From positions 1 to 64,000 of the forward strand of contig JAGDZR010000012.1 of NCBI GenBank assembly GCA_049115695.1: a DNA stretch of 64,000 nt, read 5' to 3'. Made by a program: the position numbers and the translations under genes. Positions 46,021 to 54,797 of this stretch are shown in pieces (within the stretch, counting starts at the first letter, position 1; each line of letters begins with the position of its first letter). The notes beneath the pieces are model-generated. The model was not told where the DNA came from. It searched no databases and saw only the letters and a program-made list of their open reading frames with translations. The DNA is from JAGDZR01 sp049115695. GTDB lineage: Bacteria; Bacteroidota; Bacteroidia; Cytophagales; Cyclobacteriaceae.

Positions 46021-46042
46021 CCCATCCTGTTCGCAGGATGGG
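46021..46042. promoter_or_regulatory. Perfect hairpin upstream of kdgF
   Basis: CCCATCCTG-TTCG-CAGGATGGG, a perfect 9-bp stem with a TTCG tetraloop, about 70 bp before the kdgF ATG. No T-run follows, so it is not a standard terminator. It could be a leader-RNA stabiliser or processing site. Confidence 0.5.
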
Positions 46043-46114
46043 ACCATGAAAATGGTGATGAGCAAGTGAGGAGAGTAAATGATTATATGTGATCAAACAA
46101 CAAAAAGATAAATC

Positions 46115-46489
46115 ATGAACAGATCAAGTGAGAAGTATATACTGACTCAAAGTATGGAGTGGGAAGAACTTGGAGGAGGGGTCTCCCGAAAGTTTCTAGG
46201 GTATGATAATCAGATTATGATGGTGTTAGTCAAGTTTGAAAAAGGAGCGTTGGGATCACCACATAGTCATTTTCACACCCAGGCAACCTACGTTGCTTCA
46301 GGGAAGTTTGAATTTGAAATTGATGGAGTCAAACAAGTGGTAGAAGGAGGAGATGGTGTGTATATCGAACCGAATCTGTTGCACAGTGCAGTATGTCTGG
46401 AGGCAGGAATGCTCATTGATACATTTAGTCCGGTGAGAGAGGACTTTTTAAGTGGAGATGGAGTGTCTTACTTCGGAGATAAAGATTAA
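46115..46489 (+). CDS. kdgF: KdgF-like cupin, unsaturated uronate ring-opening protein
   Basis: 124-residue single-cupin protein. Metal-binding pattern seen: His50, His52 and Gln56 in SPHSHFHTQATYV, and His90 in LLHSAV. KdgF proteins convert 4,5-unsaturated monouronates from pectin or alginate into the linear keto form (DEH/DKI). The position supports this: it is followed 3 bp later by the MFS uronate transporter and then by the two SDRs. Cytoplasmic; no signal peptide. Confidence 0.9.
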   Translation: MNRSSEKYILTQSMEWEELGGGVSRKFLGYDNQIMMVLVKFEKGALGSPHSHFHTQATYVASGKFEFEIDGVKQVVEGGDGVYIEPNLLHSAVCLEAGMLIDTFSPVREDFLSGDGVSYFGDKD

Positions 46490-46492
46490 GAA

Positions 46493-47794
46493 ATGAAAAT
46501 TAAAGGATTACGTTGGTGGGTGATAGGTCTGATCGCGCTGGCTACAGTTATCAACTACATTGACAGACAGTCTATCAATGTGCTATGGCCGGAAATATCA
46601 GAGCAACTTTACCCGGATAAATCAAATGATGAACGCAAGGAAATTTATTCCTGGATTTCGATCATATTCGTATTTTCCTATGCATTTGGCCAGGCTATAT
46701 TTGGTAAAATATTTGATTGGATCGGCACCCGATTGGGTTTTGCCTTATCAATAGGTGTTTGGTCAGTAGCCACGGCATTACATGCGCTTGCCAAAACATT
46801 TGCAGGATTTGCCTTCTTCAGATCTATTTTGGGAATAGCAGAGGCGGGCAACTGGCCCGGGGCAACAAAGGGCAATGCCGAATGGTTTCCTACTAAAGAG
46901 AGAGCATTGGCACAAGGCTTGTTTAATTCTGGAGCAGCTGTAGGAGGGATCATCTCTATTCCGCTAATCGCGTTCCTGTCAATTTACTTTAGCTGGCAAA
47001 TGATTTTCGTCCTTGTGGGAATAGCAGGTCTACTATGGCTGGTGCCATGGATGTATCTGGTAAAGTCTCCGCCAAAATCTCATCCATGGATTACAGATGA
47101 AGAACGAGCATACATTTTAACAGGACAAAAGAATGAAGAACCAGATGCTGTTGATGGAAAAGGAGAAGCCTATAATCCAGATACTGGAAAGTTGCTTAAA
47201 CACAAGCAAAGCTGGGGAGTCATCATAGCATCAGCGGCAATAGATCCAATCTGGTGGCTATTTGTCTTCTGGATTCCAATTTATCTGTTTGAAGTGTATG
47301 GCATGGATGTCAAAGGAATAGGTATCTATGGTTGGGTCCCTTATGTAGGAGCAATGCTAGGTGCTTGGTTTGGAGGATTAATGGCGCAGAATCGAATCAA
47401 AGTAGGTTGGAGTGTTGATAAGACAAGAAAAATGGTGATTACCACAGGAGGCTTGATCATGCTACCGGCTTTATTGGCTATGGCTAATCCAGGAGGACCG
47501 ATGACGGCTGTATTGATTATGGCAGTAATACTGTTCGGTTTTCAGACTGCTATTGGCAATGTACAAACCCTTCCTAGTGATTTCTTCAGTGGCAAGACGG
47601 TTGGATCACTGGCTGGATTTGCAGGTATGGCTGCCAAACTTACCGCTGCAGGATTGACTTATCTGGTGCCATGGTTGACTATGGGAGGAAATTATACTCC
47701 TGCCTTCATCATTGGCGCTGCGTTGGCGCTAATAGCATTGGCCAGTGTATGGCTTTTGTGCGGCAAGATAGAGCCGATCAAAGGGGATAATTAA
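46493..47794 (+). CDS. MFS transporter, hexuronate family
   Basis: 433 residues with about 12 membrane helices. N-terminal features of the anion:cation symporter (ExuT-like) branch: NYIDRQSINVLWPEI in helix 1 and RSILGIAEAGNWPGATKGNAEWFP in helix 4, including the conserved Arg and GNWP motif. It probably moves unsaturated monouronate or DEH across the inner membrane. It begins 3 bp after kdgF, is followed by SDRs and is therefore part of the alginate monomer operon. The exact substrate is inferred. Confidence 0.92.
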   Translation: MKIKGLRWWVIGLIALATVINYIDRQSINVLWPEISEQLYPDKSNDERKEIYSWISIIFVFSYAFGQAIFGKIFDWIGTRLGFALSIGVWSVATALHALAKTFAGFAFFRSILGIAEAGNWPGATKGNAEWFPTKERALAQGLFNSGAAVGGIISIPLIAFLSIYFSWQMIFVLVGIAGLLWLVPWMYLVKSPPKSHPWITDEERAYILTGQKNEEPDAVDGKGEAYNPDTGKLLKHKQSWGVIIASAAIDPIWWLFVFWIPIYLFEVYGMDVKGIGIYGWVPYVGAMLGAWFGGLMAQNRIKVGWSVDKTRKMVITTGGLIMLPALLAMANPGGPMTAVLIMAVILFGFQTAIGNVQTLPSDFFSGKTVGSLAGFAGMAAKLTAAGLTYLVPWLTMGGNYTPAFIIGAALALIALASVWLLCGKIEPIKGDN

Positions 47795-47828
47795 GGAATT
47801 TCTAATACTAGAAGATAAAACATTTAAA

Positions 47829-48593
47829 ATGAAAAAATCTGAGAATAAAGTAGCGGTTGTAACCGGTGCAACTGGTGGGATTGGTTTTGAGGTAGCTAAA
47901 CGATTAGGTCAGGATGGGTACATAGTCATTTTGAACGGAATTGAAGATGAGGTTGGAGCGCAGAGAGTGGGTGAATTGGCTCAAGATGGCATTACCGCCG
48001 AGTACTATGGTTTTGATGTTACGAAAGAGGATGAAGTAACTACAAACATTACCGCAATTGGTGAGAAATATGGAAGAATCGATGTTTTGGTGAATAATGC
48101 AGGAGGACTAGGCGGTAGATCAAGATTTGAGGGGATGACAACTGAGTTTTACCGATTTGTTATGGCACTAAATCTGGATTCTGTATTCTTTACGTCAAGA
48201 GCTGCTATTCCATACTTGAAAAATGGAGAACATCCATCTATCATTAATTATACATCAAATGCTGGATGGAATGCCGGTGGACCTGGTGCTGGAATATACG
48301 GTACCTCAAAAGCTGGAGTTCATGCAATCACCCGAGCACTTGCGAAAGATCTCGCTGAATATGGCATTAGGGTAAATGCGGTTTCTCCAGGTACGATAGA
48401 TACCCCATTTCATGCCCAAATCAAATCAACCAAACCGGAAGTGTTTGCTTCATGGAAAAACAACATTTTGCTAGGTAGACTGGGTGAACCAGAAGAAGTG
48501 GCATCCGTGGTTTCATTTTTATCTGGTAAGGATGCATCTTTCATAACTGCTGAAACCGTTCAGATTGGCGGAGGACAGGCGTTGGGTATCTAG
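47829..48593 (+). CDS. SDR-family oxidoreductase, probable DEH reductase (copy 2)
   Basis: 254 residues with TGATGGIG, NNAGG, catalytic YTSNAG and YGTSK. Almost the same protein as the SDR at 26171; the C-terminal two-thirds, from FTSRAAIP onward, differ at only a few positions, whereas the DNA differs at many silent sites, so the duplication is not very recent or has been kept under strong selection. It sits 34 bp after the MFS gene. Role: reduction of DEH to KDG in the cytoplasm (family inference). Confidence 0.88.
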   Translation: MKKSENKVAVVTGATGGIGFEVAKRLGQDGYIVILNGIEDEVGAQRVGELAQDGITAEYYGFDVTKEDEVTTNITAIGEKYGRIDVLVNNAGGLGGRSRFEGMTTEFYRFVMALNLDSVFFTSRAAIPYLKNGEHPSIINYTSNAGWNAGGPGAGIYGTSKAGVHAITRALAKDLAEYGIRVNAVSPGTIDTPFHAQIKSTKPEVFASWKNNILLGRLGEPEEVASVVSFLSGKDASFITAETVQIGGGQALGI

Positions 48594-48628
48594 ACATAAT
48601 TAGAATTGACATTAATAATTGACCTGAA

Positions 48629-49381
48629 ATGAAACTCAAAGGAAAAGTAGCTGTAGTAACCGGAGGAGCGCGTGATATTGGACGGGCTATCTGTGTGAAA
48701 TTGGCACAAGAAGGCGCTAAAGTTGTTGTAAACTATTTTGGCAGCAAAGCGGAATGTGAGAAAACCATTGCTACTATTAAAGCAGCGGGTGGTGAAGCTG
48801 TTGCAGCATACGGCGATGTTTCCAAGCTAGAGGATATCAACAATATAGTTGGTGTTACAAAAGATGCTTTCGGTGATCAGGTAGACATTTTGGTCAATAA
48901 TGCAGGAGGTCTATTTGCCAGAAAGACGATTGAAGAACTTGATGAATCCTTTGTGGCTCATGTCATGGATGTCAATTTTAAGGGTACAGTGTTTGCCACA
49001 CAAGCATTTAAACCGCTCATGGTCAGTGGAGGGGCAATCATAAATATTGCTTCACAAGCAGGACGGGATGGTGGAGGTCCGGGATCCGCCATTTATGCAG
49101 CATCCAAAGGTGCAGTCATGACGTTGACCCGGAATTGGGCCAAGGAATTGGGTCCACATGGAATTAGAATTAATGCAGTTTGTCCTGGAATGATCGCGAC
49201 GAAATTTCATGATGATTTCACAAAAAATGAAGTTCGACAGCATGTAGCCAATTCAACACCATTAAGAAGAGAAGGTGGGGCTGAAGAGGTTGCTGACCTG
49301 GTCGCATACCTGGCCACTGAAGAGTCTTCTTTCATGACCGGAAACAGTGTAGATATTAATGGCGGTTTAGCCTTTTCCTAA
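48629..49381 (+). CDS. SDR-family oxidoreductase (second type)
   Basis: 250-residue short-chain dehydrogenase of a different subgroup: TGGARDIG cofactor loop, NNAGG, catalytic Ser in NIASQAG, YAASK, and PGMIATKFHDDF. The VVVNYFGSKAE region after beta-2, without an acidic residue at the strand end, would suit NADPH, though this is tentative. With the preceding SDR it gives two candidate DEH reductases in one operon, perhaps with different cofactors, as described for some alginate-degrading bacteria. It is followed by a hairpin with a T-run. Confidence 0.85.
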   Translation: MKLKGKVAVVTGGARDIGRAICVKLAQEGAKVVVNYFGSKAECEKTIATIKAAGGEAVAAYGDVSKLEDINNIVGVTKDAFGDQVDILVNNAGGLFARKTIEELDESFVAHVMDVNFKGTVFATQAFKPLMVSGGAIINIASQAGRDGGGPGSAIYAASKGAVMTLTRNWAKELGPHGIRINAVCPGMIATKFHDDFTKNEVRQHVANSTPLRREGGAEEVADLVAYLATEESSFMTGNSVDINGGLAFS

Positions 49382-49401
49382 GAGCAAGTCAATGGAGTAA
49401 C

Positions 49402-49439
49402 AGAGAGAGAATCATATCGATATCTCTCTTTGCTTTTTT
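49402..49439 (+). terminator. Terminator after the kdgF-MFS-SDR-SDR operon
   Basis: AGAGAGA...TCTCTCT (imperfect inverted repeat) followed by TTTGCTTTTTT, 20 bp after the SDR stop and just before the PL7 gene. Confidence 0.6.
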
Positions 49440-49460
49440 GTTAATTATGATGGGACTCAA

Positions 49461-50543
49461 ATGAATTCGAGTAAAAACAAGTGGGTTAAAGGTATTACGA
49501 TTTTCAGTTTATTTTTTCTGGTTGCTAGCTGCTCCAGCCCTTCAGAAAAAGTAGAAGAAAAGAAAGATCAAGTTGTTTATGCCAGTTCAGTAATCCCATT
49601 TTTTGAACACTGGAATTTGATTTTAGGCGATGGCTCAAATGCCGGGCCTGCGATAGATTTTGAACACGAGGATTTCTTTTACACCACCAGTGATGAAAGT
49701 GGTGATTGGATAGTCTTTAAATCTCCCAATGCCGGAGACACACATGGGACTTCCAATAATACGAGAACCGAACTTGCTCAGCTGAAGAAATGGTCACCCA
49801 TGACCGATGCAAAATTGGCCGCTACATTGAAAGTAATGAATGTCCCAGCTACAGGTGATTCACGTGTAGCAGCGACACATTCAGTTGTGGTGGGACAGAT
49901 TCATAGTGCAGATGGGCATGAAAATGAACCACTTAAGATTTTTTATAAAAAATTCCCCGGTCACTCCAAGGGTTCTGTTTTTTGGCACTATGAAATCAAT
50001 ACAGCTGGAGAGGACAACTCAGGCAGATGGGATTTTTCTACTGCGGTTTGGGGTTACGATTTTTCAGTAACTGCATCTGAAGAAAACACAGTTCCGGCAG
50101 AGCCTTCAGAAGGAATAGCGTTGGGAGAGGAGTTCAGCTATGTGATTGAGGTAAGGGATGGTGTGATGCACCTCTCATTTTCAGGTGAAGGACACGAAAC
50201 AAAATCGTTTACGAAGAACTTGATTCAGTCTGAATACAACACTCCGTCAGATATTCCACAACAAACACAAAATCTATTTGTTCCTATTGGTCAGGATGGA
50301 ATTGAGCGAGCAAATGCCTATGCAGAGGAAGGTCTTTTTTTTAAGCTGGGGTGTTATAATCAGACAAATGGTAAATCACCAGAAGTCAATCCATTGTGGT
50401 GCTCAGGAGCTGATACCTATGATGGAAATATTCAAAAACAATATGAAACTGGCAATTATGCCGAAGTTTGGTTTAAAACAGCCAGAATCCAAGTAAGTGA
50501 GGATGCTATCTCCAATGATGGCTACTTCCTTAAGAATGATTAA
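49461..50543 (+). CDS. PL7 alginate lyase, lipoprotein (paralogue B)
   Basis: 360 residues. Lipoprotein signal (FLVASC), one alginate-lyase-2 domain with NTRTELAQ, VVVGQIHS and FFKLGCYNQTN. The first motif ends in AQ where paralogue A has RQ, and the tyrosine strand has FFKLGCY instead of YFKQGAY; these changes flank but do not remove the catalytic Arg and Tyr. It is followed after 10 bp by another PL7 gene, then PL6, forming a lyase operon. Probably on the cell surface. Confidence 0.94.
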   Translation: MNSSKNKWVKGITIFSLFFLVASCSSPSEKVEEKKDQVVYASSVIPFFEHWNLILGDGSNAGPAIDFEHEDFFYTTSDESGDWIVFKSPNAGDTHGTSNNTRTELAQLKKWSPMTDAKLAATLKVMNVPATGDSRVAATHSVVVGQIHSADGHENEPLKIFYKKFPGHSKGSVFWHYEINTAGEDNSGRWDFSTAVWGYDFSVTASEENTVPAEPSEGIALGEEFSYVIEVRDGVMHLSFSGEGHETKSFTKNLIQSEYNTPSDIPQQTQNLFVPIGQDGIERANAYAEEGLFFKLGCYNQTNGKSPEVNPLWCSGADTYDGNIQKQYETGNYAEVWFKTARIQVSEDAISNDGYFLKND

Positions 50544-50553
50544 AGAAGAAAGC

Positions 50554-51600
50554 ATGAATAAGCTATCAAGACTTTTTCTAATTACTGCTCTGGGGTTTCT
50601 CATGAGTTGTGGGGATAAAAAAAGCACCAAGGAAGCTGAAGAAGTAGCTGAGGCTGAAAGCACTATTAAATATCCCAGCGATGTTTACTCATTGAATGAT
50701 TGGAAATTAATGTTGGGTAATGGTGATCATCCTAATTCGCTTTTGAATTTTGCACATAAGGATTATTTCTTCGCAAAAAATGATGGAGTAGATTGGGTAG
50801 TGTTCAAAGCGCCAAATGGAGGTATTACTTCTCCCAATTCGCATAATACACGTACAGAATTTGGTCAAAAGAAGCGTTGGACCCCCATAGAGGGAGGTAA
50901 GCTCACAGGCACTTTAAAGGTGATGCACGTTTCTAAGTCTGGTGATGCAACGGTTGGTGCTTCATATGCTGTAGTCGTTGGACAAATTCATAGCGGGGAT
51001 GGACATGAAAACGAACCTTTAAAAATCTTTTACAAAAAATTCCCCGAACATACCAAGGGATCGGTTTACTGGAATTATGAAATCAATACTGCCGGTGATG
51101 ATAATTCCGGGCGATGGGATTTTTCGACTGCAGTATGGGGATATGACATGTCGGTGGTAGGAAGTGACTCAGCGTCTTATCCTCCAGAACCCGAGGATGG
51201 CATTGCGCTTGGTGAGGAGTTCAGCTATGAGGTCAATGTTTTTAAAGGAATGATGTACCTCACTTTCCAGAGTGAAGGCCATGATACCAAAACATTTGCT
51301 AAAAATCTATTGGCATCAGATTTTCAGACCAGAGAAGATATGCCAGAACAAATAGAAAACGTATTTGTACCTCTTGGACAAGACGGAGTAGAACGTGCCA
51401 ATGCCTATGAAGGAGAATTGCAATTCTTCAAGCAAGGTGCCTACAACCAAACAAATGGGCGGGCTCCTGAAACCAATAAAGTTTGGAGTACTGGCTCAAA
51501 TACGTATAATGGTAGTGTAGAACTCCAGTATGCAAATGGTAGCTATACAGAAGTATGGTTTAGAGAATCGTCTATTGAACCAGGCACTGCCCCTAAATAA
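50554..51600 (+). CDS. PL7 alginate lyase, lipoprotein (paralogue C)
   Basis: 348 residues from the ATG at 50554, which has AAAGAAGAAAG just before it and gives a clean lipoprotein signal (MNKLSRLFLITALGFLMSC); upstream in-frame ATGs overlap the preceding gene and give no signal peptide. PL7 motifs: NTRTEFGQ (note EF where EL is usual), VVVGQIHS and FFKQGAYNQTN. Closely related to the PL7 proteins at 27096 and 49461. The stop is 3-9 bp from the PL6 start, so they are co-translated. Confidence 0.94.
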   Translation: MNKLSRLFLITALGFLMSCGDKKSTKEAEEVAEAESTIKYPSDVYSLNDWKLMLGNGDHPNSLLNFAHKDYFFAKNDGVDWVVFKAPNGGITSPNSHNTRTEFGQKKRWTPIEGGKLTGTLKVMHVSKSGDATVGASYAVVVGQIHSGDGHENEPLKIFYKKFPEHTKGSVYWNYEINTAGDDNSGRWDFSTAVWGYDMSVVGSDSASYPPEPEDGIALGEEFSYEVNVFKGMMYLTFQSEGHDTKTFAKNLLASDFQTREDMPEQIENVFVPLGQDGVERANAYEGELQFFKQGAYNQTNGRAPETNKVWSTGSNTYNGSVELQYANGSYTEVWFRESSIEPGTAPK

Positions 51601-51602
51601 AA

Positions 51603-53921
51603 ATGATCATGAAGAAAATATCCAGTTTACTATTCCTAGTTGTATTTGCTGTAGCCTGTCAACCTGGCAATACTATCAATAGTGTATTAGTCTCAAATGC
51701 AGATGAATTAAATGATGCGATCGCAAGTGCACAACCAGGTACTGAAATCGTAATGGCAAATGGTGAATGGAATGATGTGCAGATACGATTTAGTGGAAAA
51801 GGAACTGAAACGGCACCAATTATTCTGAAGGCAGAAACGCCTGGCAAGGTGTTCATACAAGGTAGTTCAGATCTAAGATTAGGCGGAGAATACCTGGTAG
51901 TAGATGGCCTACATTTTACCAATGGAGCCGCTCCGAAAGGTGCTGTAATTCAATTTTATATTGATAATGATCAATTAGCCAATAATTGCAGGGTGACCAA
52001 TTGTGTGATTAAGGACTTCAACAAGTCGCAACGCAATAAGCAGGATTTGTGGGTATTGTTCAAAGGAAGAAATAATCAACTGGATCATTGCTATCTGGCA
52101 GGGAAGTCCAACAGAGGGCCAACCATTAGGGTAAACCTTCAGGGAAATGAGAGCATAAGAAACTATCACAAGATCATCAATAATCACTTTGGGTTCAGAC
52201 CACCGAAAGGTGGCCCTAGTGCTGAGACCATACAAATTGGAACAAGCAGTACTTCCATGACACCTAGTTATACACTTGTGGCTAATAATCTCTTTGATCG
52301 ATGCAATGGAGAAGTTGAGGTAATCTCAAGCAAGTCCAACTTCAACGAATTCAGAAACAATATTTTTTATAAGAGTGAAGGTTCGTTGGTTACCCGACAT
52401 GGAAATTACTGCATCATTGATGGTAACTACTTTATTGGAGATGAAACCTCACCCCATGTCGGAGGTGTGCGTCTGATTGGAACAGGGCATTGGATGACTA
52501 ACAATTATTTCTACAACCTGAGAGGTGAGATATTCAGGGCGCCACTTGCCGTGATGAACGGAATTCCCCGCTCTTCGATCAATCGATATATTCAGGTGAC
52601 AGACGTGAATGTAGCCTACAACACGTTTATCAATTGTGTGTCTCCCTTGCAATTTGGAGTAGGCTCCAATATCGATCAAAAAGACGTATTACCAGCATCT
52701 GAAATTCGGTCTTTAACGCCGATTCGAACACTTGTTGCGAACAATATTATTCATAATGAAACGGGAGATAAACAACCCATTTTCAGACATGATGAGATCA
52801 ATGGAATTACTTTCAAAAGTAACGTAATCAATAATCAGGGCGTCTCTTTCCAGCGCGTTGAAGGTCTGGATGCTAAAGATTTTTCGCTTAAGCAGTTAGA
52901 AGAAAGTGTGTATGTACCGTCAACGGCATTCAAAGATGTGGAGGTGCATCAGGGTTTTGAGTATGATCAGATTGATAAAGATTTGTTTGGGAATAGTAGA
53001 GTCACCTCAAATGGTATTGGCGCTGTATCCAATTTGGGTAGTAATGCGCCCAATATCTTGGATCCGGCCAAGTACGGACCTGATTGGTTTGATGCAAATC
53101 AAGCCAAAGTCGAGACTTCAGCCGTTGAGGCAGGAAGTGAAGAAGCATTGGTTAATGCGATTTCTAATGCAAAAGACGGAGATATCATTACACTGACGTC
53201 TGAGATTGAGCTGACTTCTCCGGTGAAAATTGATAAAAGCATAACCATCCAATCAAAGGACGCAAGCAACAAGTCAAAGGTGAAATACCTGGGAGGTGCG
53301 GAGACTCCTGCATTTGAAATGAATCCCGGAGGTCATTTGATGCTTGAATCAGTTGTGCTGGAGGGAAATGGAGCGAATTATGCCTTTGCTAGTCTTAAAG
53401 AGAACATGTCGAGTCTTTACAACTTAACAGTCCGCGATTGCGAAATCTCAAACTTTGAGTTTGTACTCAAGGCTTACAAGTATTCATTTTCTGAATTTAT
53501 CAGGATTGAGTCGACAAGCATCACAAATTGTAACAATGGGCTGGAACTCTCAGCCGAAGATGATGATCGGGGAGAGTATAACGCTGAGAACATCTACCTG
53601 ATTGATACTCAATTTGATGCGGTTAGGGAAAATGTCATTGATTATTATCGTGGAGGATACGATGAGTCCACAGTGGGAGGCACCTTGGTAGTTAAAGGAT
53701 CTACGTTTGTTAACAGCGGAAGTGAAGAGGAAAATGAGACTTTGCTGAATACCTATGGTATTATCAATGTAGACATTAGCAATAATACCTTCCGAAATAA
53801 TCAAGTGAAGTTGATTGCCAGACTATGGGGAGCAAAGAACAATCAGGAATCCGATAATGTTATTGAGAATTCCGGAAAGATCATTACCGAACAAAACCTT
53901 CCATTGAAGTTGATGTACTAG
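51603..53921 (+). CDS. PL6 alginate lyase with two beta-helix domains, lipoprotein
   Basis: 772 residues; ATG at 51603 or 51609 (MKKISSLLFL); lipobox FAVAC (Cys 19). The N-terminal right-handed beta-helix carries the PL6 catalytic residues Lys244 (VEVISSKSNFNEFRN) and Arg265 (SLVTRHGNYC) and a probable calcium site upstream. The second half (about 500-770, starting with EEALVNAISNAKDGD) is another beta-helix, as in two-domain PL6 enzymes of the AlyGC type. PL6 enzymes cleave MG- or polyM-type alginate, complementing the PL7 proteins encoded just upstream in the same operon. It ends 3 bp before the next lipoprotein gene. Confidence 0.93.
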   Translation: MIMKKISSLLFLVVFAVACQPGNTINSVLVSNADELNDAIASAQPGTEIVMANGEWNDVQIRFSGKGTETAPIILKAETPGKVFIQGSSDLRLGGEYLVVDGLHFTNGAAPKGAVIQFYIDNDQLANNCRVTNCVIKDFNKSQRNKQDLWVLFKGRNNQLDHCYLAGKSNRGPTIRVNLQGNESIRNYHKIINNHFGFRPPKGGPSAETIQIGTSSTSMTPSYTLVANNLFDRCNGEVEVISSKSNFNEFRNNIFYKSEGSLVTRHGNYCIIDGNYFIGDETSPHVGGVRLIGTGHWMTNNYFYNLRGEIFRAPLAVMNGIPRSSINRYIQVTDVNVAYNTFINCVSPLQFGVGSNIDQKDVLPASEIRSLTPIRTLVANNIIHNETGDKQPIFRHDEINGITFKSNVINNQGVSFQRVEGLDAKDFSLKQLEESVYVPSTAFKDVEVHQGFEYDQIDKDLFGNSRVTSNGIGAVSNLGSNAPNILDPAKYGPDWFDANQAKVETSAVEAGSEEALVNAISNAKDGDIITLTSEIELTSPVKIDKSITIQSKDASNKSKVKYLGGAETPAFEMNPGGHLMLESVVLEGNGANYAFASLKENMSSLYNLTVRDCEISNFEFVLKAYKYSFSEFIRIESTSITNCNNGLELSAEDDDRGEYNAENIYLIDTQFDAVRENVIDYYRGGYDESTVGGTLVVKGSTFVNSGSEEENETLLNTYGIINVDISNNTFRNNQVKLIARLWGAKNNQESDNVIENSGKIITEQNLPLKLMY

Positions 53922-53924
53922 CGG

Positions 53925-54797
53925 ATGAACTCCTTTACCTGTAGAAGCATACCGATTCTCATTTCAATCCTATTGATTGGGTGTGCGGATGCAGGTAAAA
54001 AGCCTAAAGCGGACAGTTTGCCAAAGGCTAATGTTGGTTGGATAAAGATCGATGATTTCGAATCTATTGATCCATTGAGTGCCTGGACTTTAGTTGACAC
54101 TCGGAATGATACGGATCCCCGAATCGAAAACCCTCAGGTAACAGCAATTCGATCGGGCGATTCAGACAATCATTACTTAATCAAGAAACCTGCAGCAGAA
54201 GGAGTGGTTGGTAATCGTAAAGCACTAAGTTATCGAGCATTGCCAGTGGCTGTTCAATTAGGAGAGATTTTCACCTTTTATGCACGGGTCAAGGTAGAGT
54301 ATTTTCCAAATAATCATGTCTTTGGCTTAAGTAATTTAGAACCGGATAGGATCAATGAACATGATTACAACGCACTAGAACCTAGTCTGAGAGTAACGGA
54401 TAAGTTCGAGTCAAATGGTTATAAGAATGATGGTACTTTGATGGTACGGAAGGATGATGGCTATGCCAAGATTAGAAATATTCCATTTGATAGAGATGCC
54501 AAAGCACTGGAAACAGGAAAATGGTATGAAGTGTGGTTTGTGGTCGACAACAGACTTGCTGCTGTTGGAGGACAGACATATGATGTCTACCTCAGTGGAG
54601 GTTCTGAATTTCCAGAGCAAAAATTAGTGTACGAGGGAGCTGATTTTAGAATGAAGAGAGAACAGCCGCTGGGTTACTTCTTAACCAATTGTAACACAGG
54701 GCCAGTTGAAGCTCCATATGGAAACGGGGGATTAATATATGATGATTTGTATATGAAGCCTGGAGTTGATCTATCTGAACCAAGCCAAACAAACTGA
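53925..54797 (+). CDS. Uncharacterised lipoprotein of the alginate lyase operon
   Basis: 290 residues. Lipoprotein signal ending SILLIGC (Cys 20), then a beta-rich body with WIKIDDFESIDPLSAWTLVDTR, YRALPVAVQLGEIFTFYARVKVEYFPNN, GKWYEVWFVVDN and a C-terminal GGLIYDDLYMKPG. The layout looks like a concanavalin/jelly-roll carbohydrate-binding fold and loosely resembles the C-terminal part of the PKD lipoprotein at 17503, but I recognise no family and no catalytic residues. It starts 3 bp after PL6, and its TGA overlaps the ATG of the transporter gene (TGATG), so the two are likely translated together. A substrate-binding or metal-handling partner is conjecture. Confidence 0.8.
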   Translation: MNSFTCRSIPILISILLIGCADAGKKPKADSLPKANVGWIKIDDFESIDPLSAWTLVDTRNDTDPRIENPQVTAIRSGDSDNHYLIKKPAAEGVVGNRKALSYRALPVAVQLGEIFTFYARVKVEYFPNNHVFGLSNLEPDRINEHDYNALEPSLRVTDKFESNGYKNDGTLMVRKDDGYAKIRNIPFDRDAKALETGKWYEVWFVVDNRLAAVGGQTYDVYLSGGSEFPEQKLVYEGADFRMKREQPLGYFLTNCNTGPVEAPYGNGGLIYDDLYMKPGVDLSEPSQTN

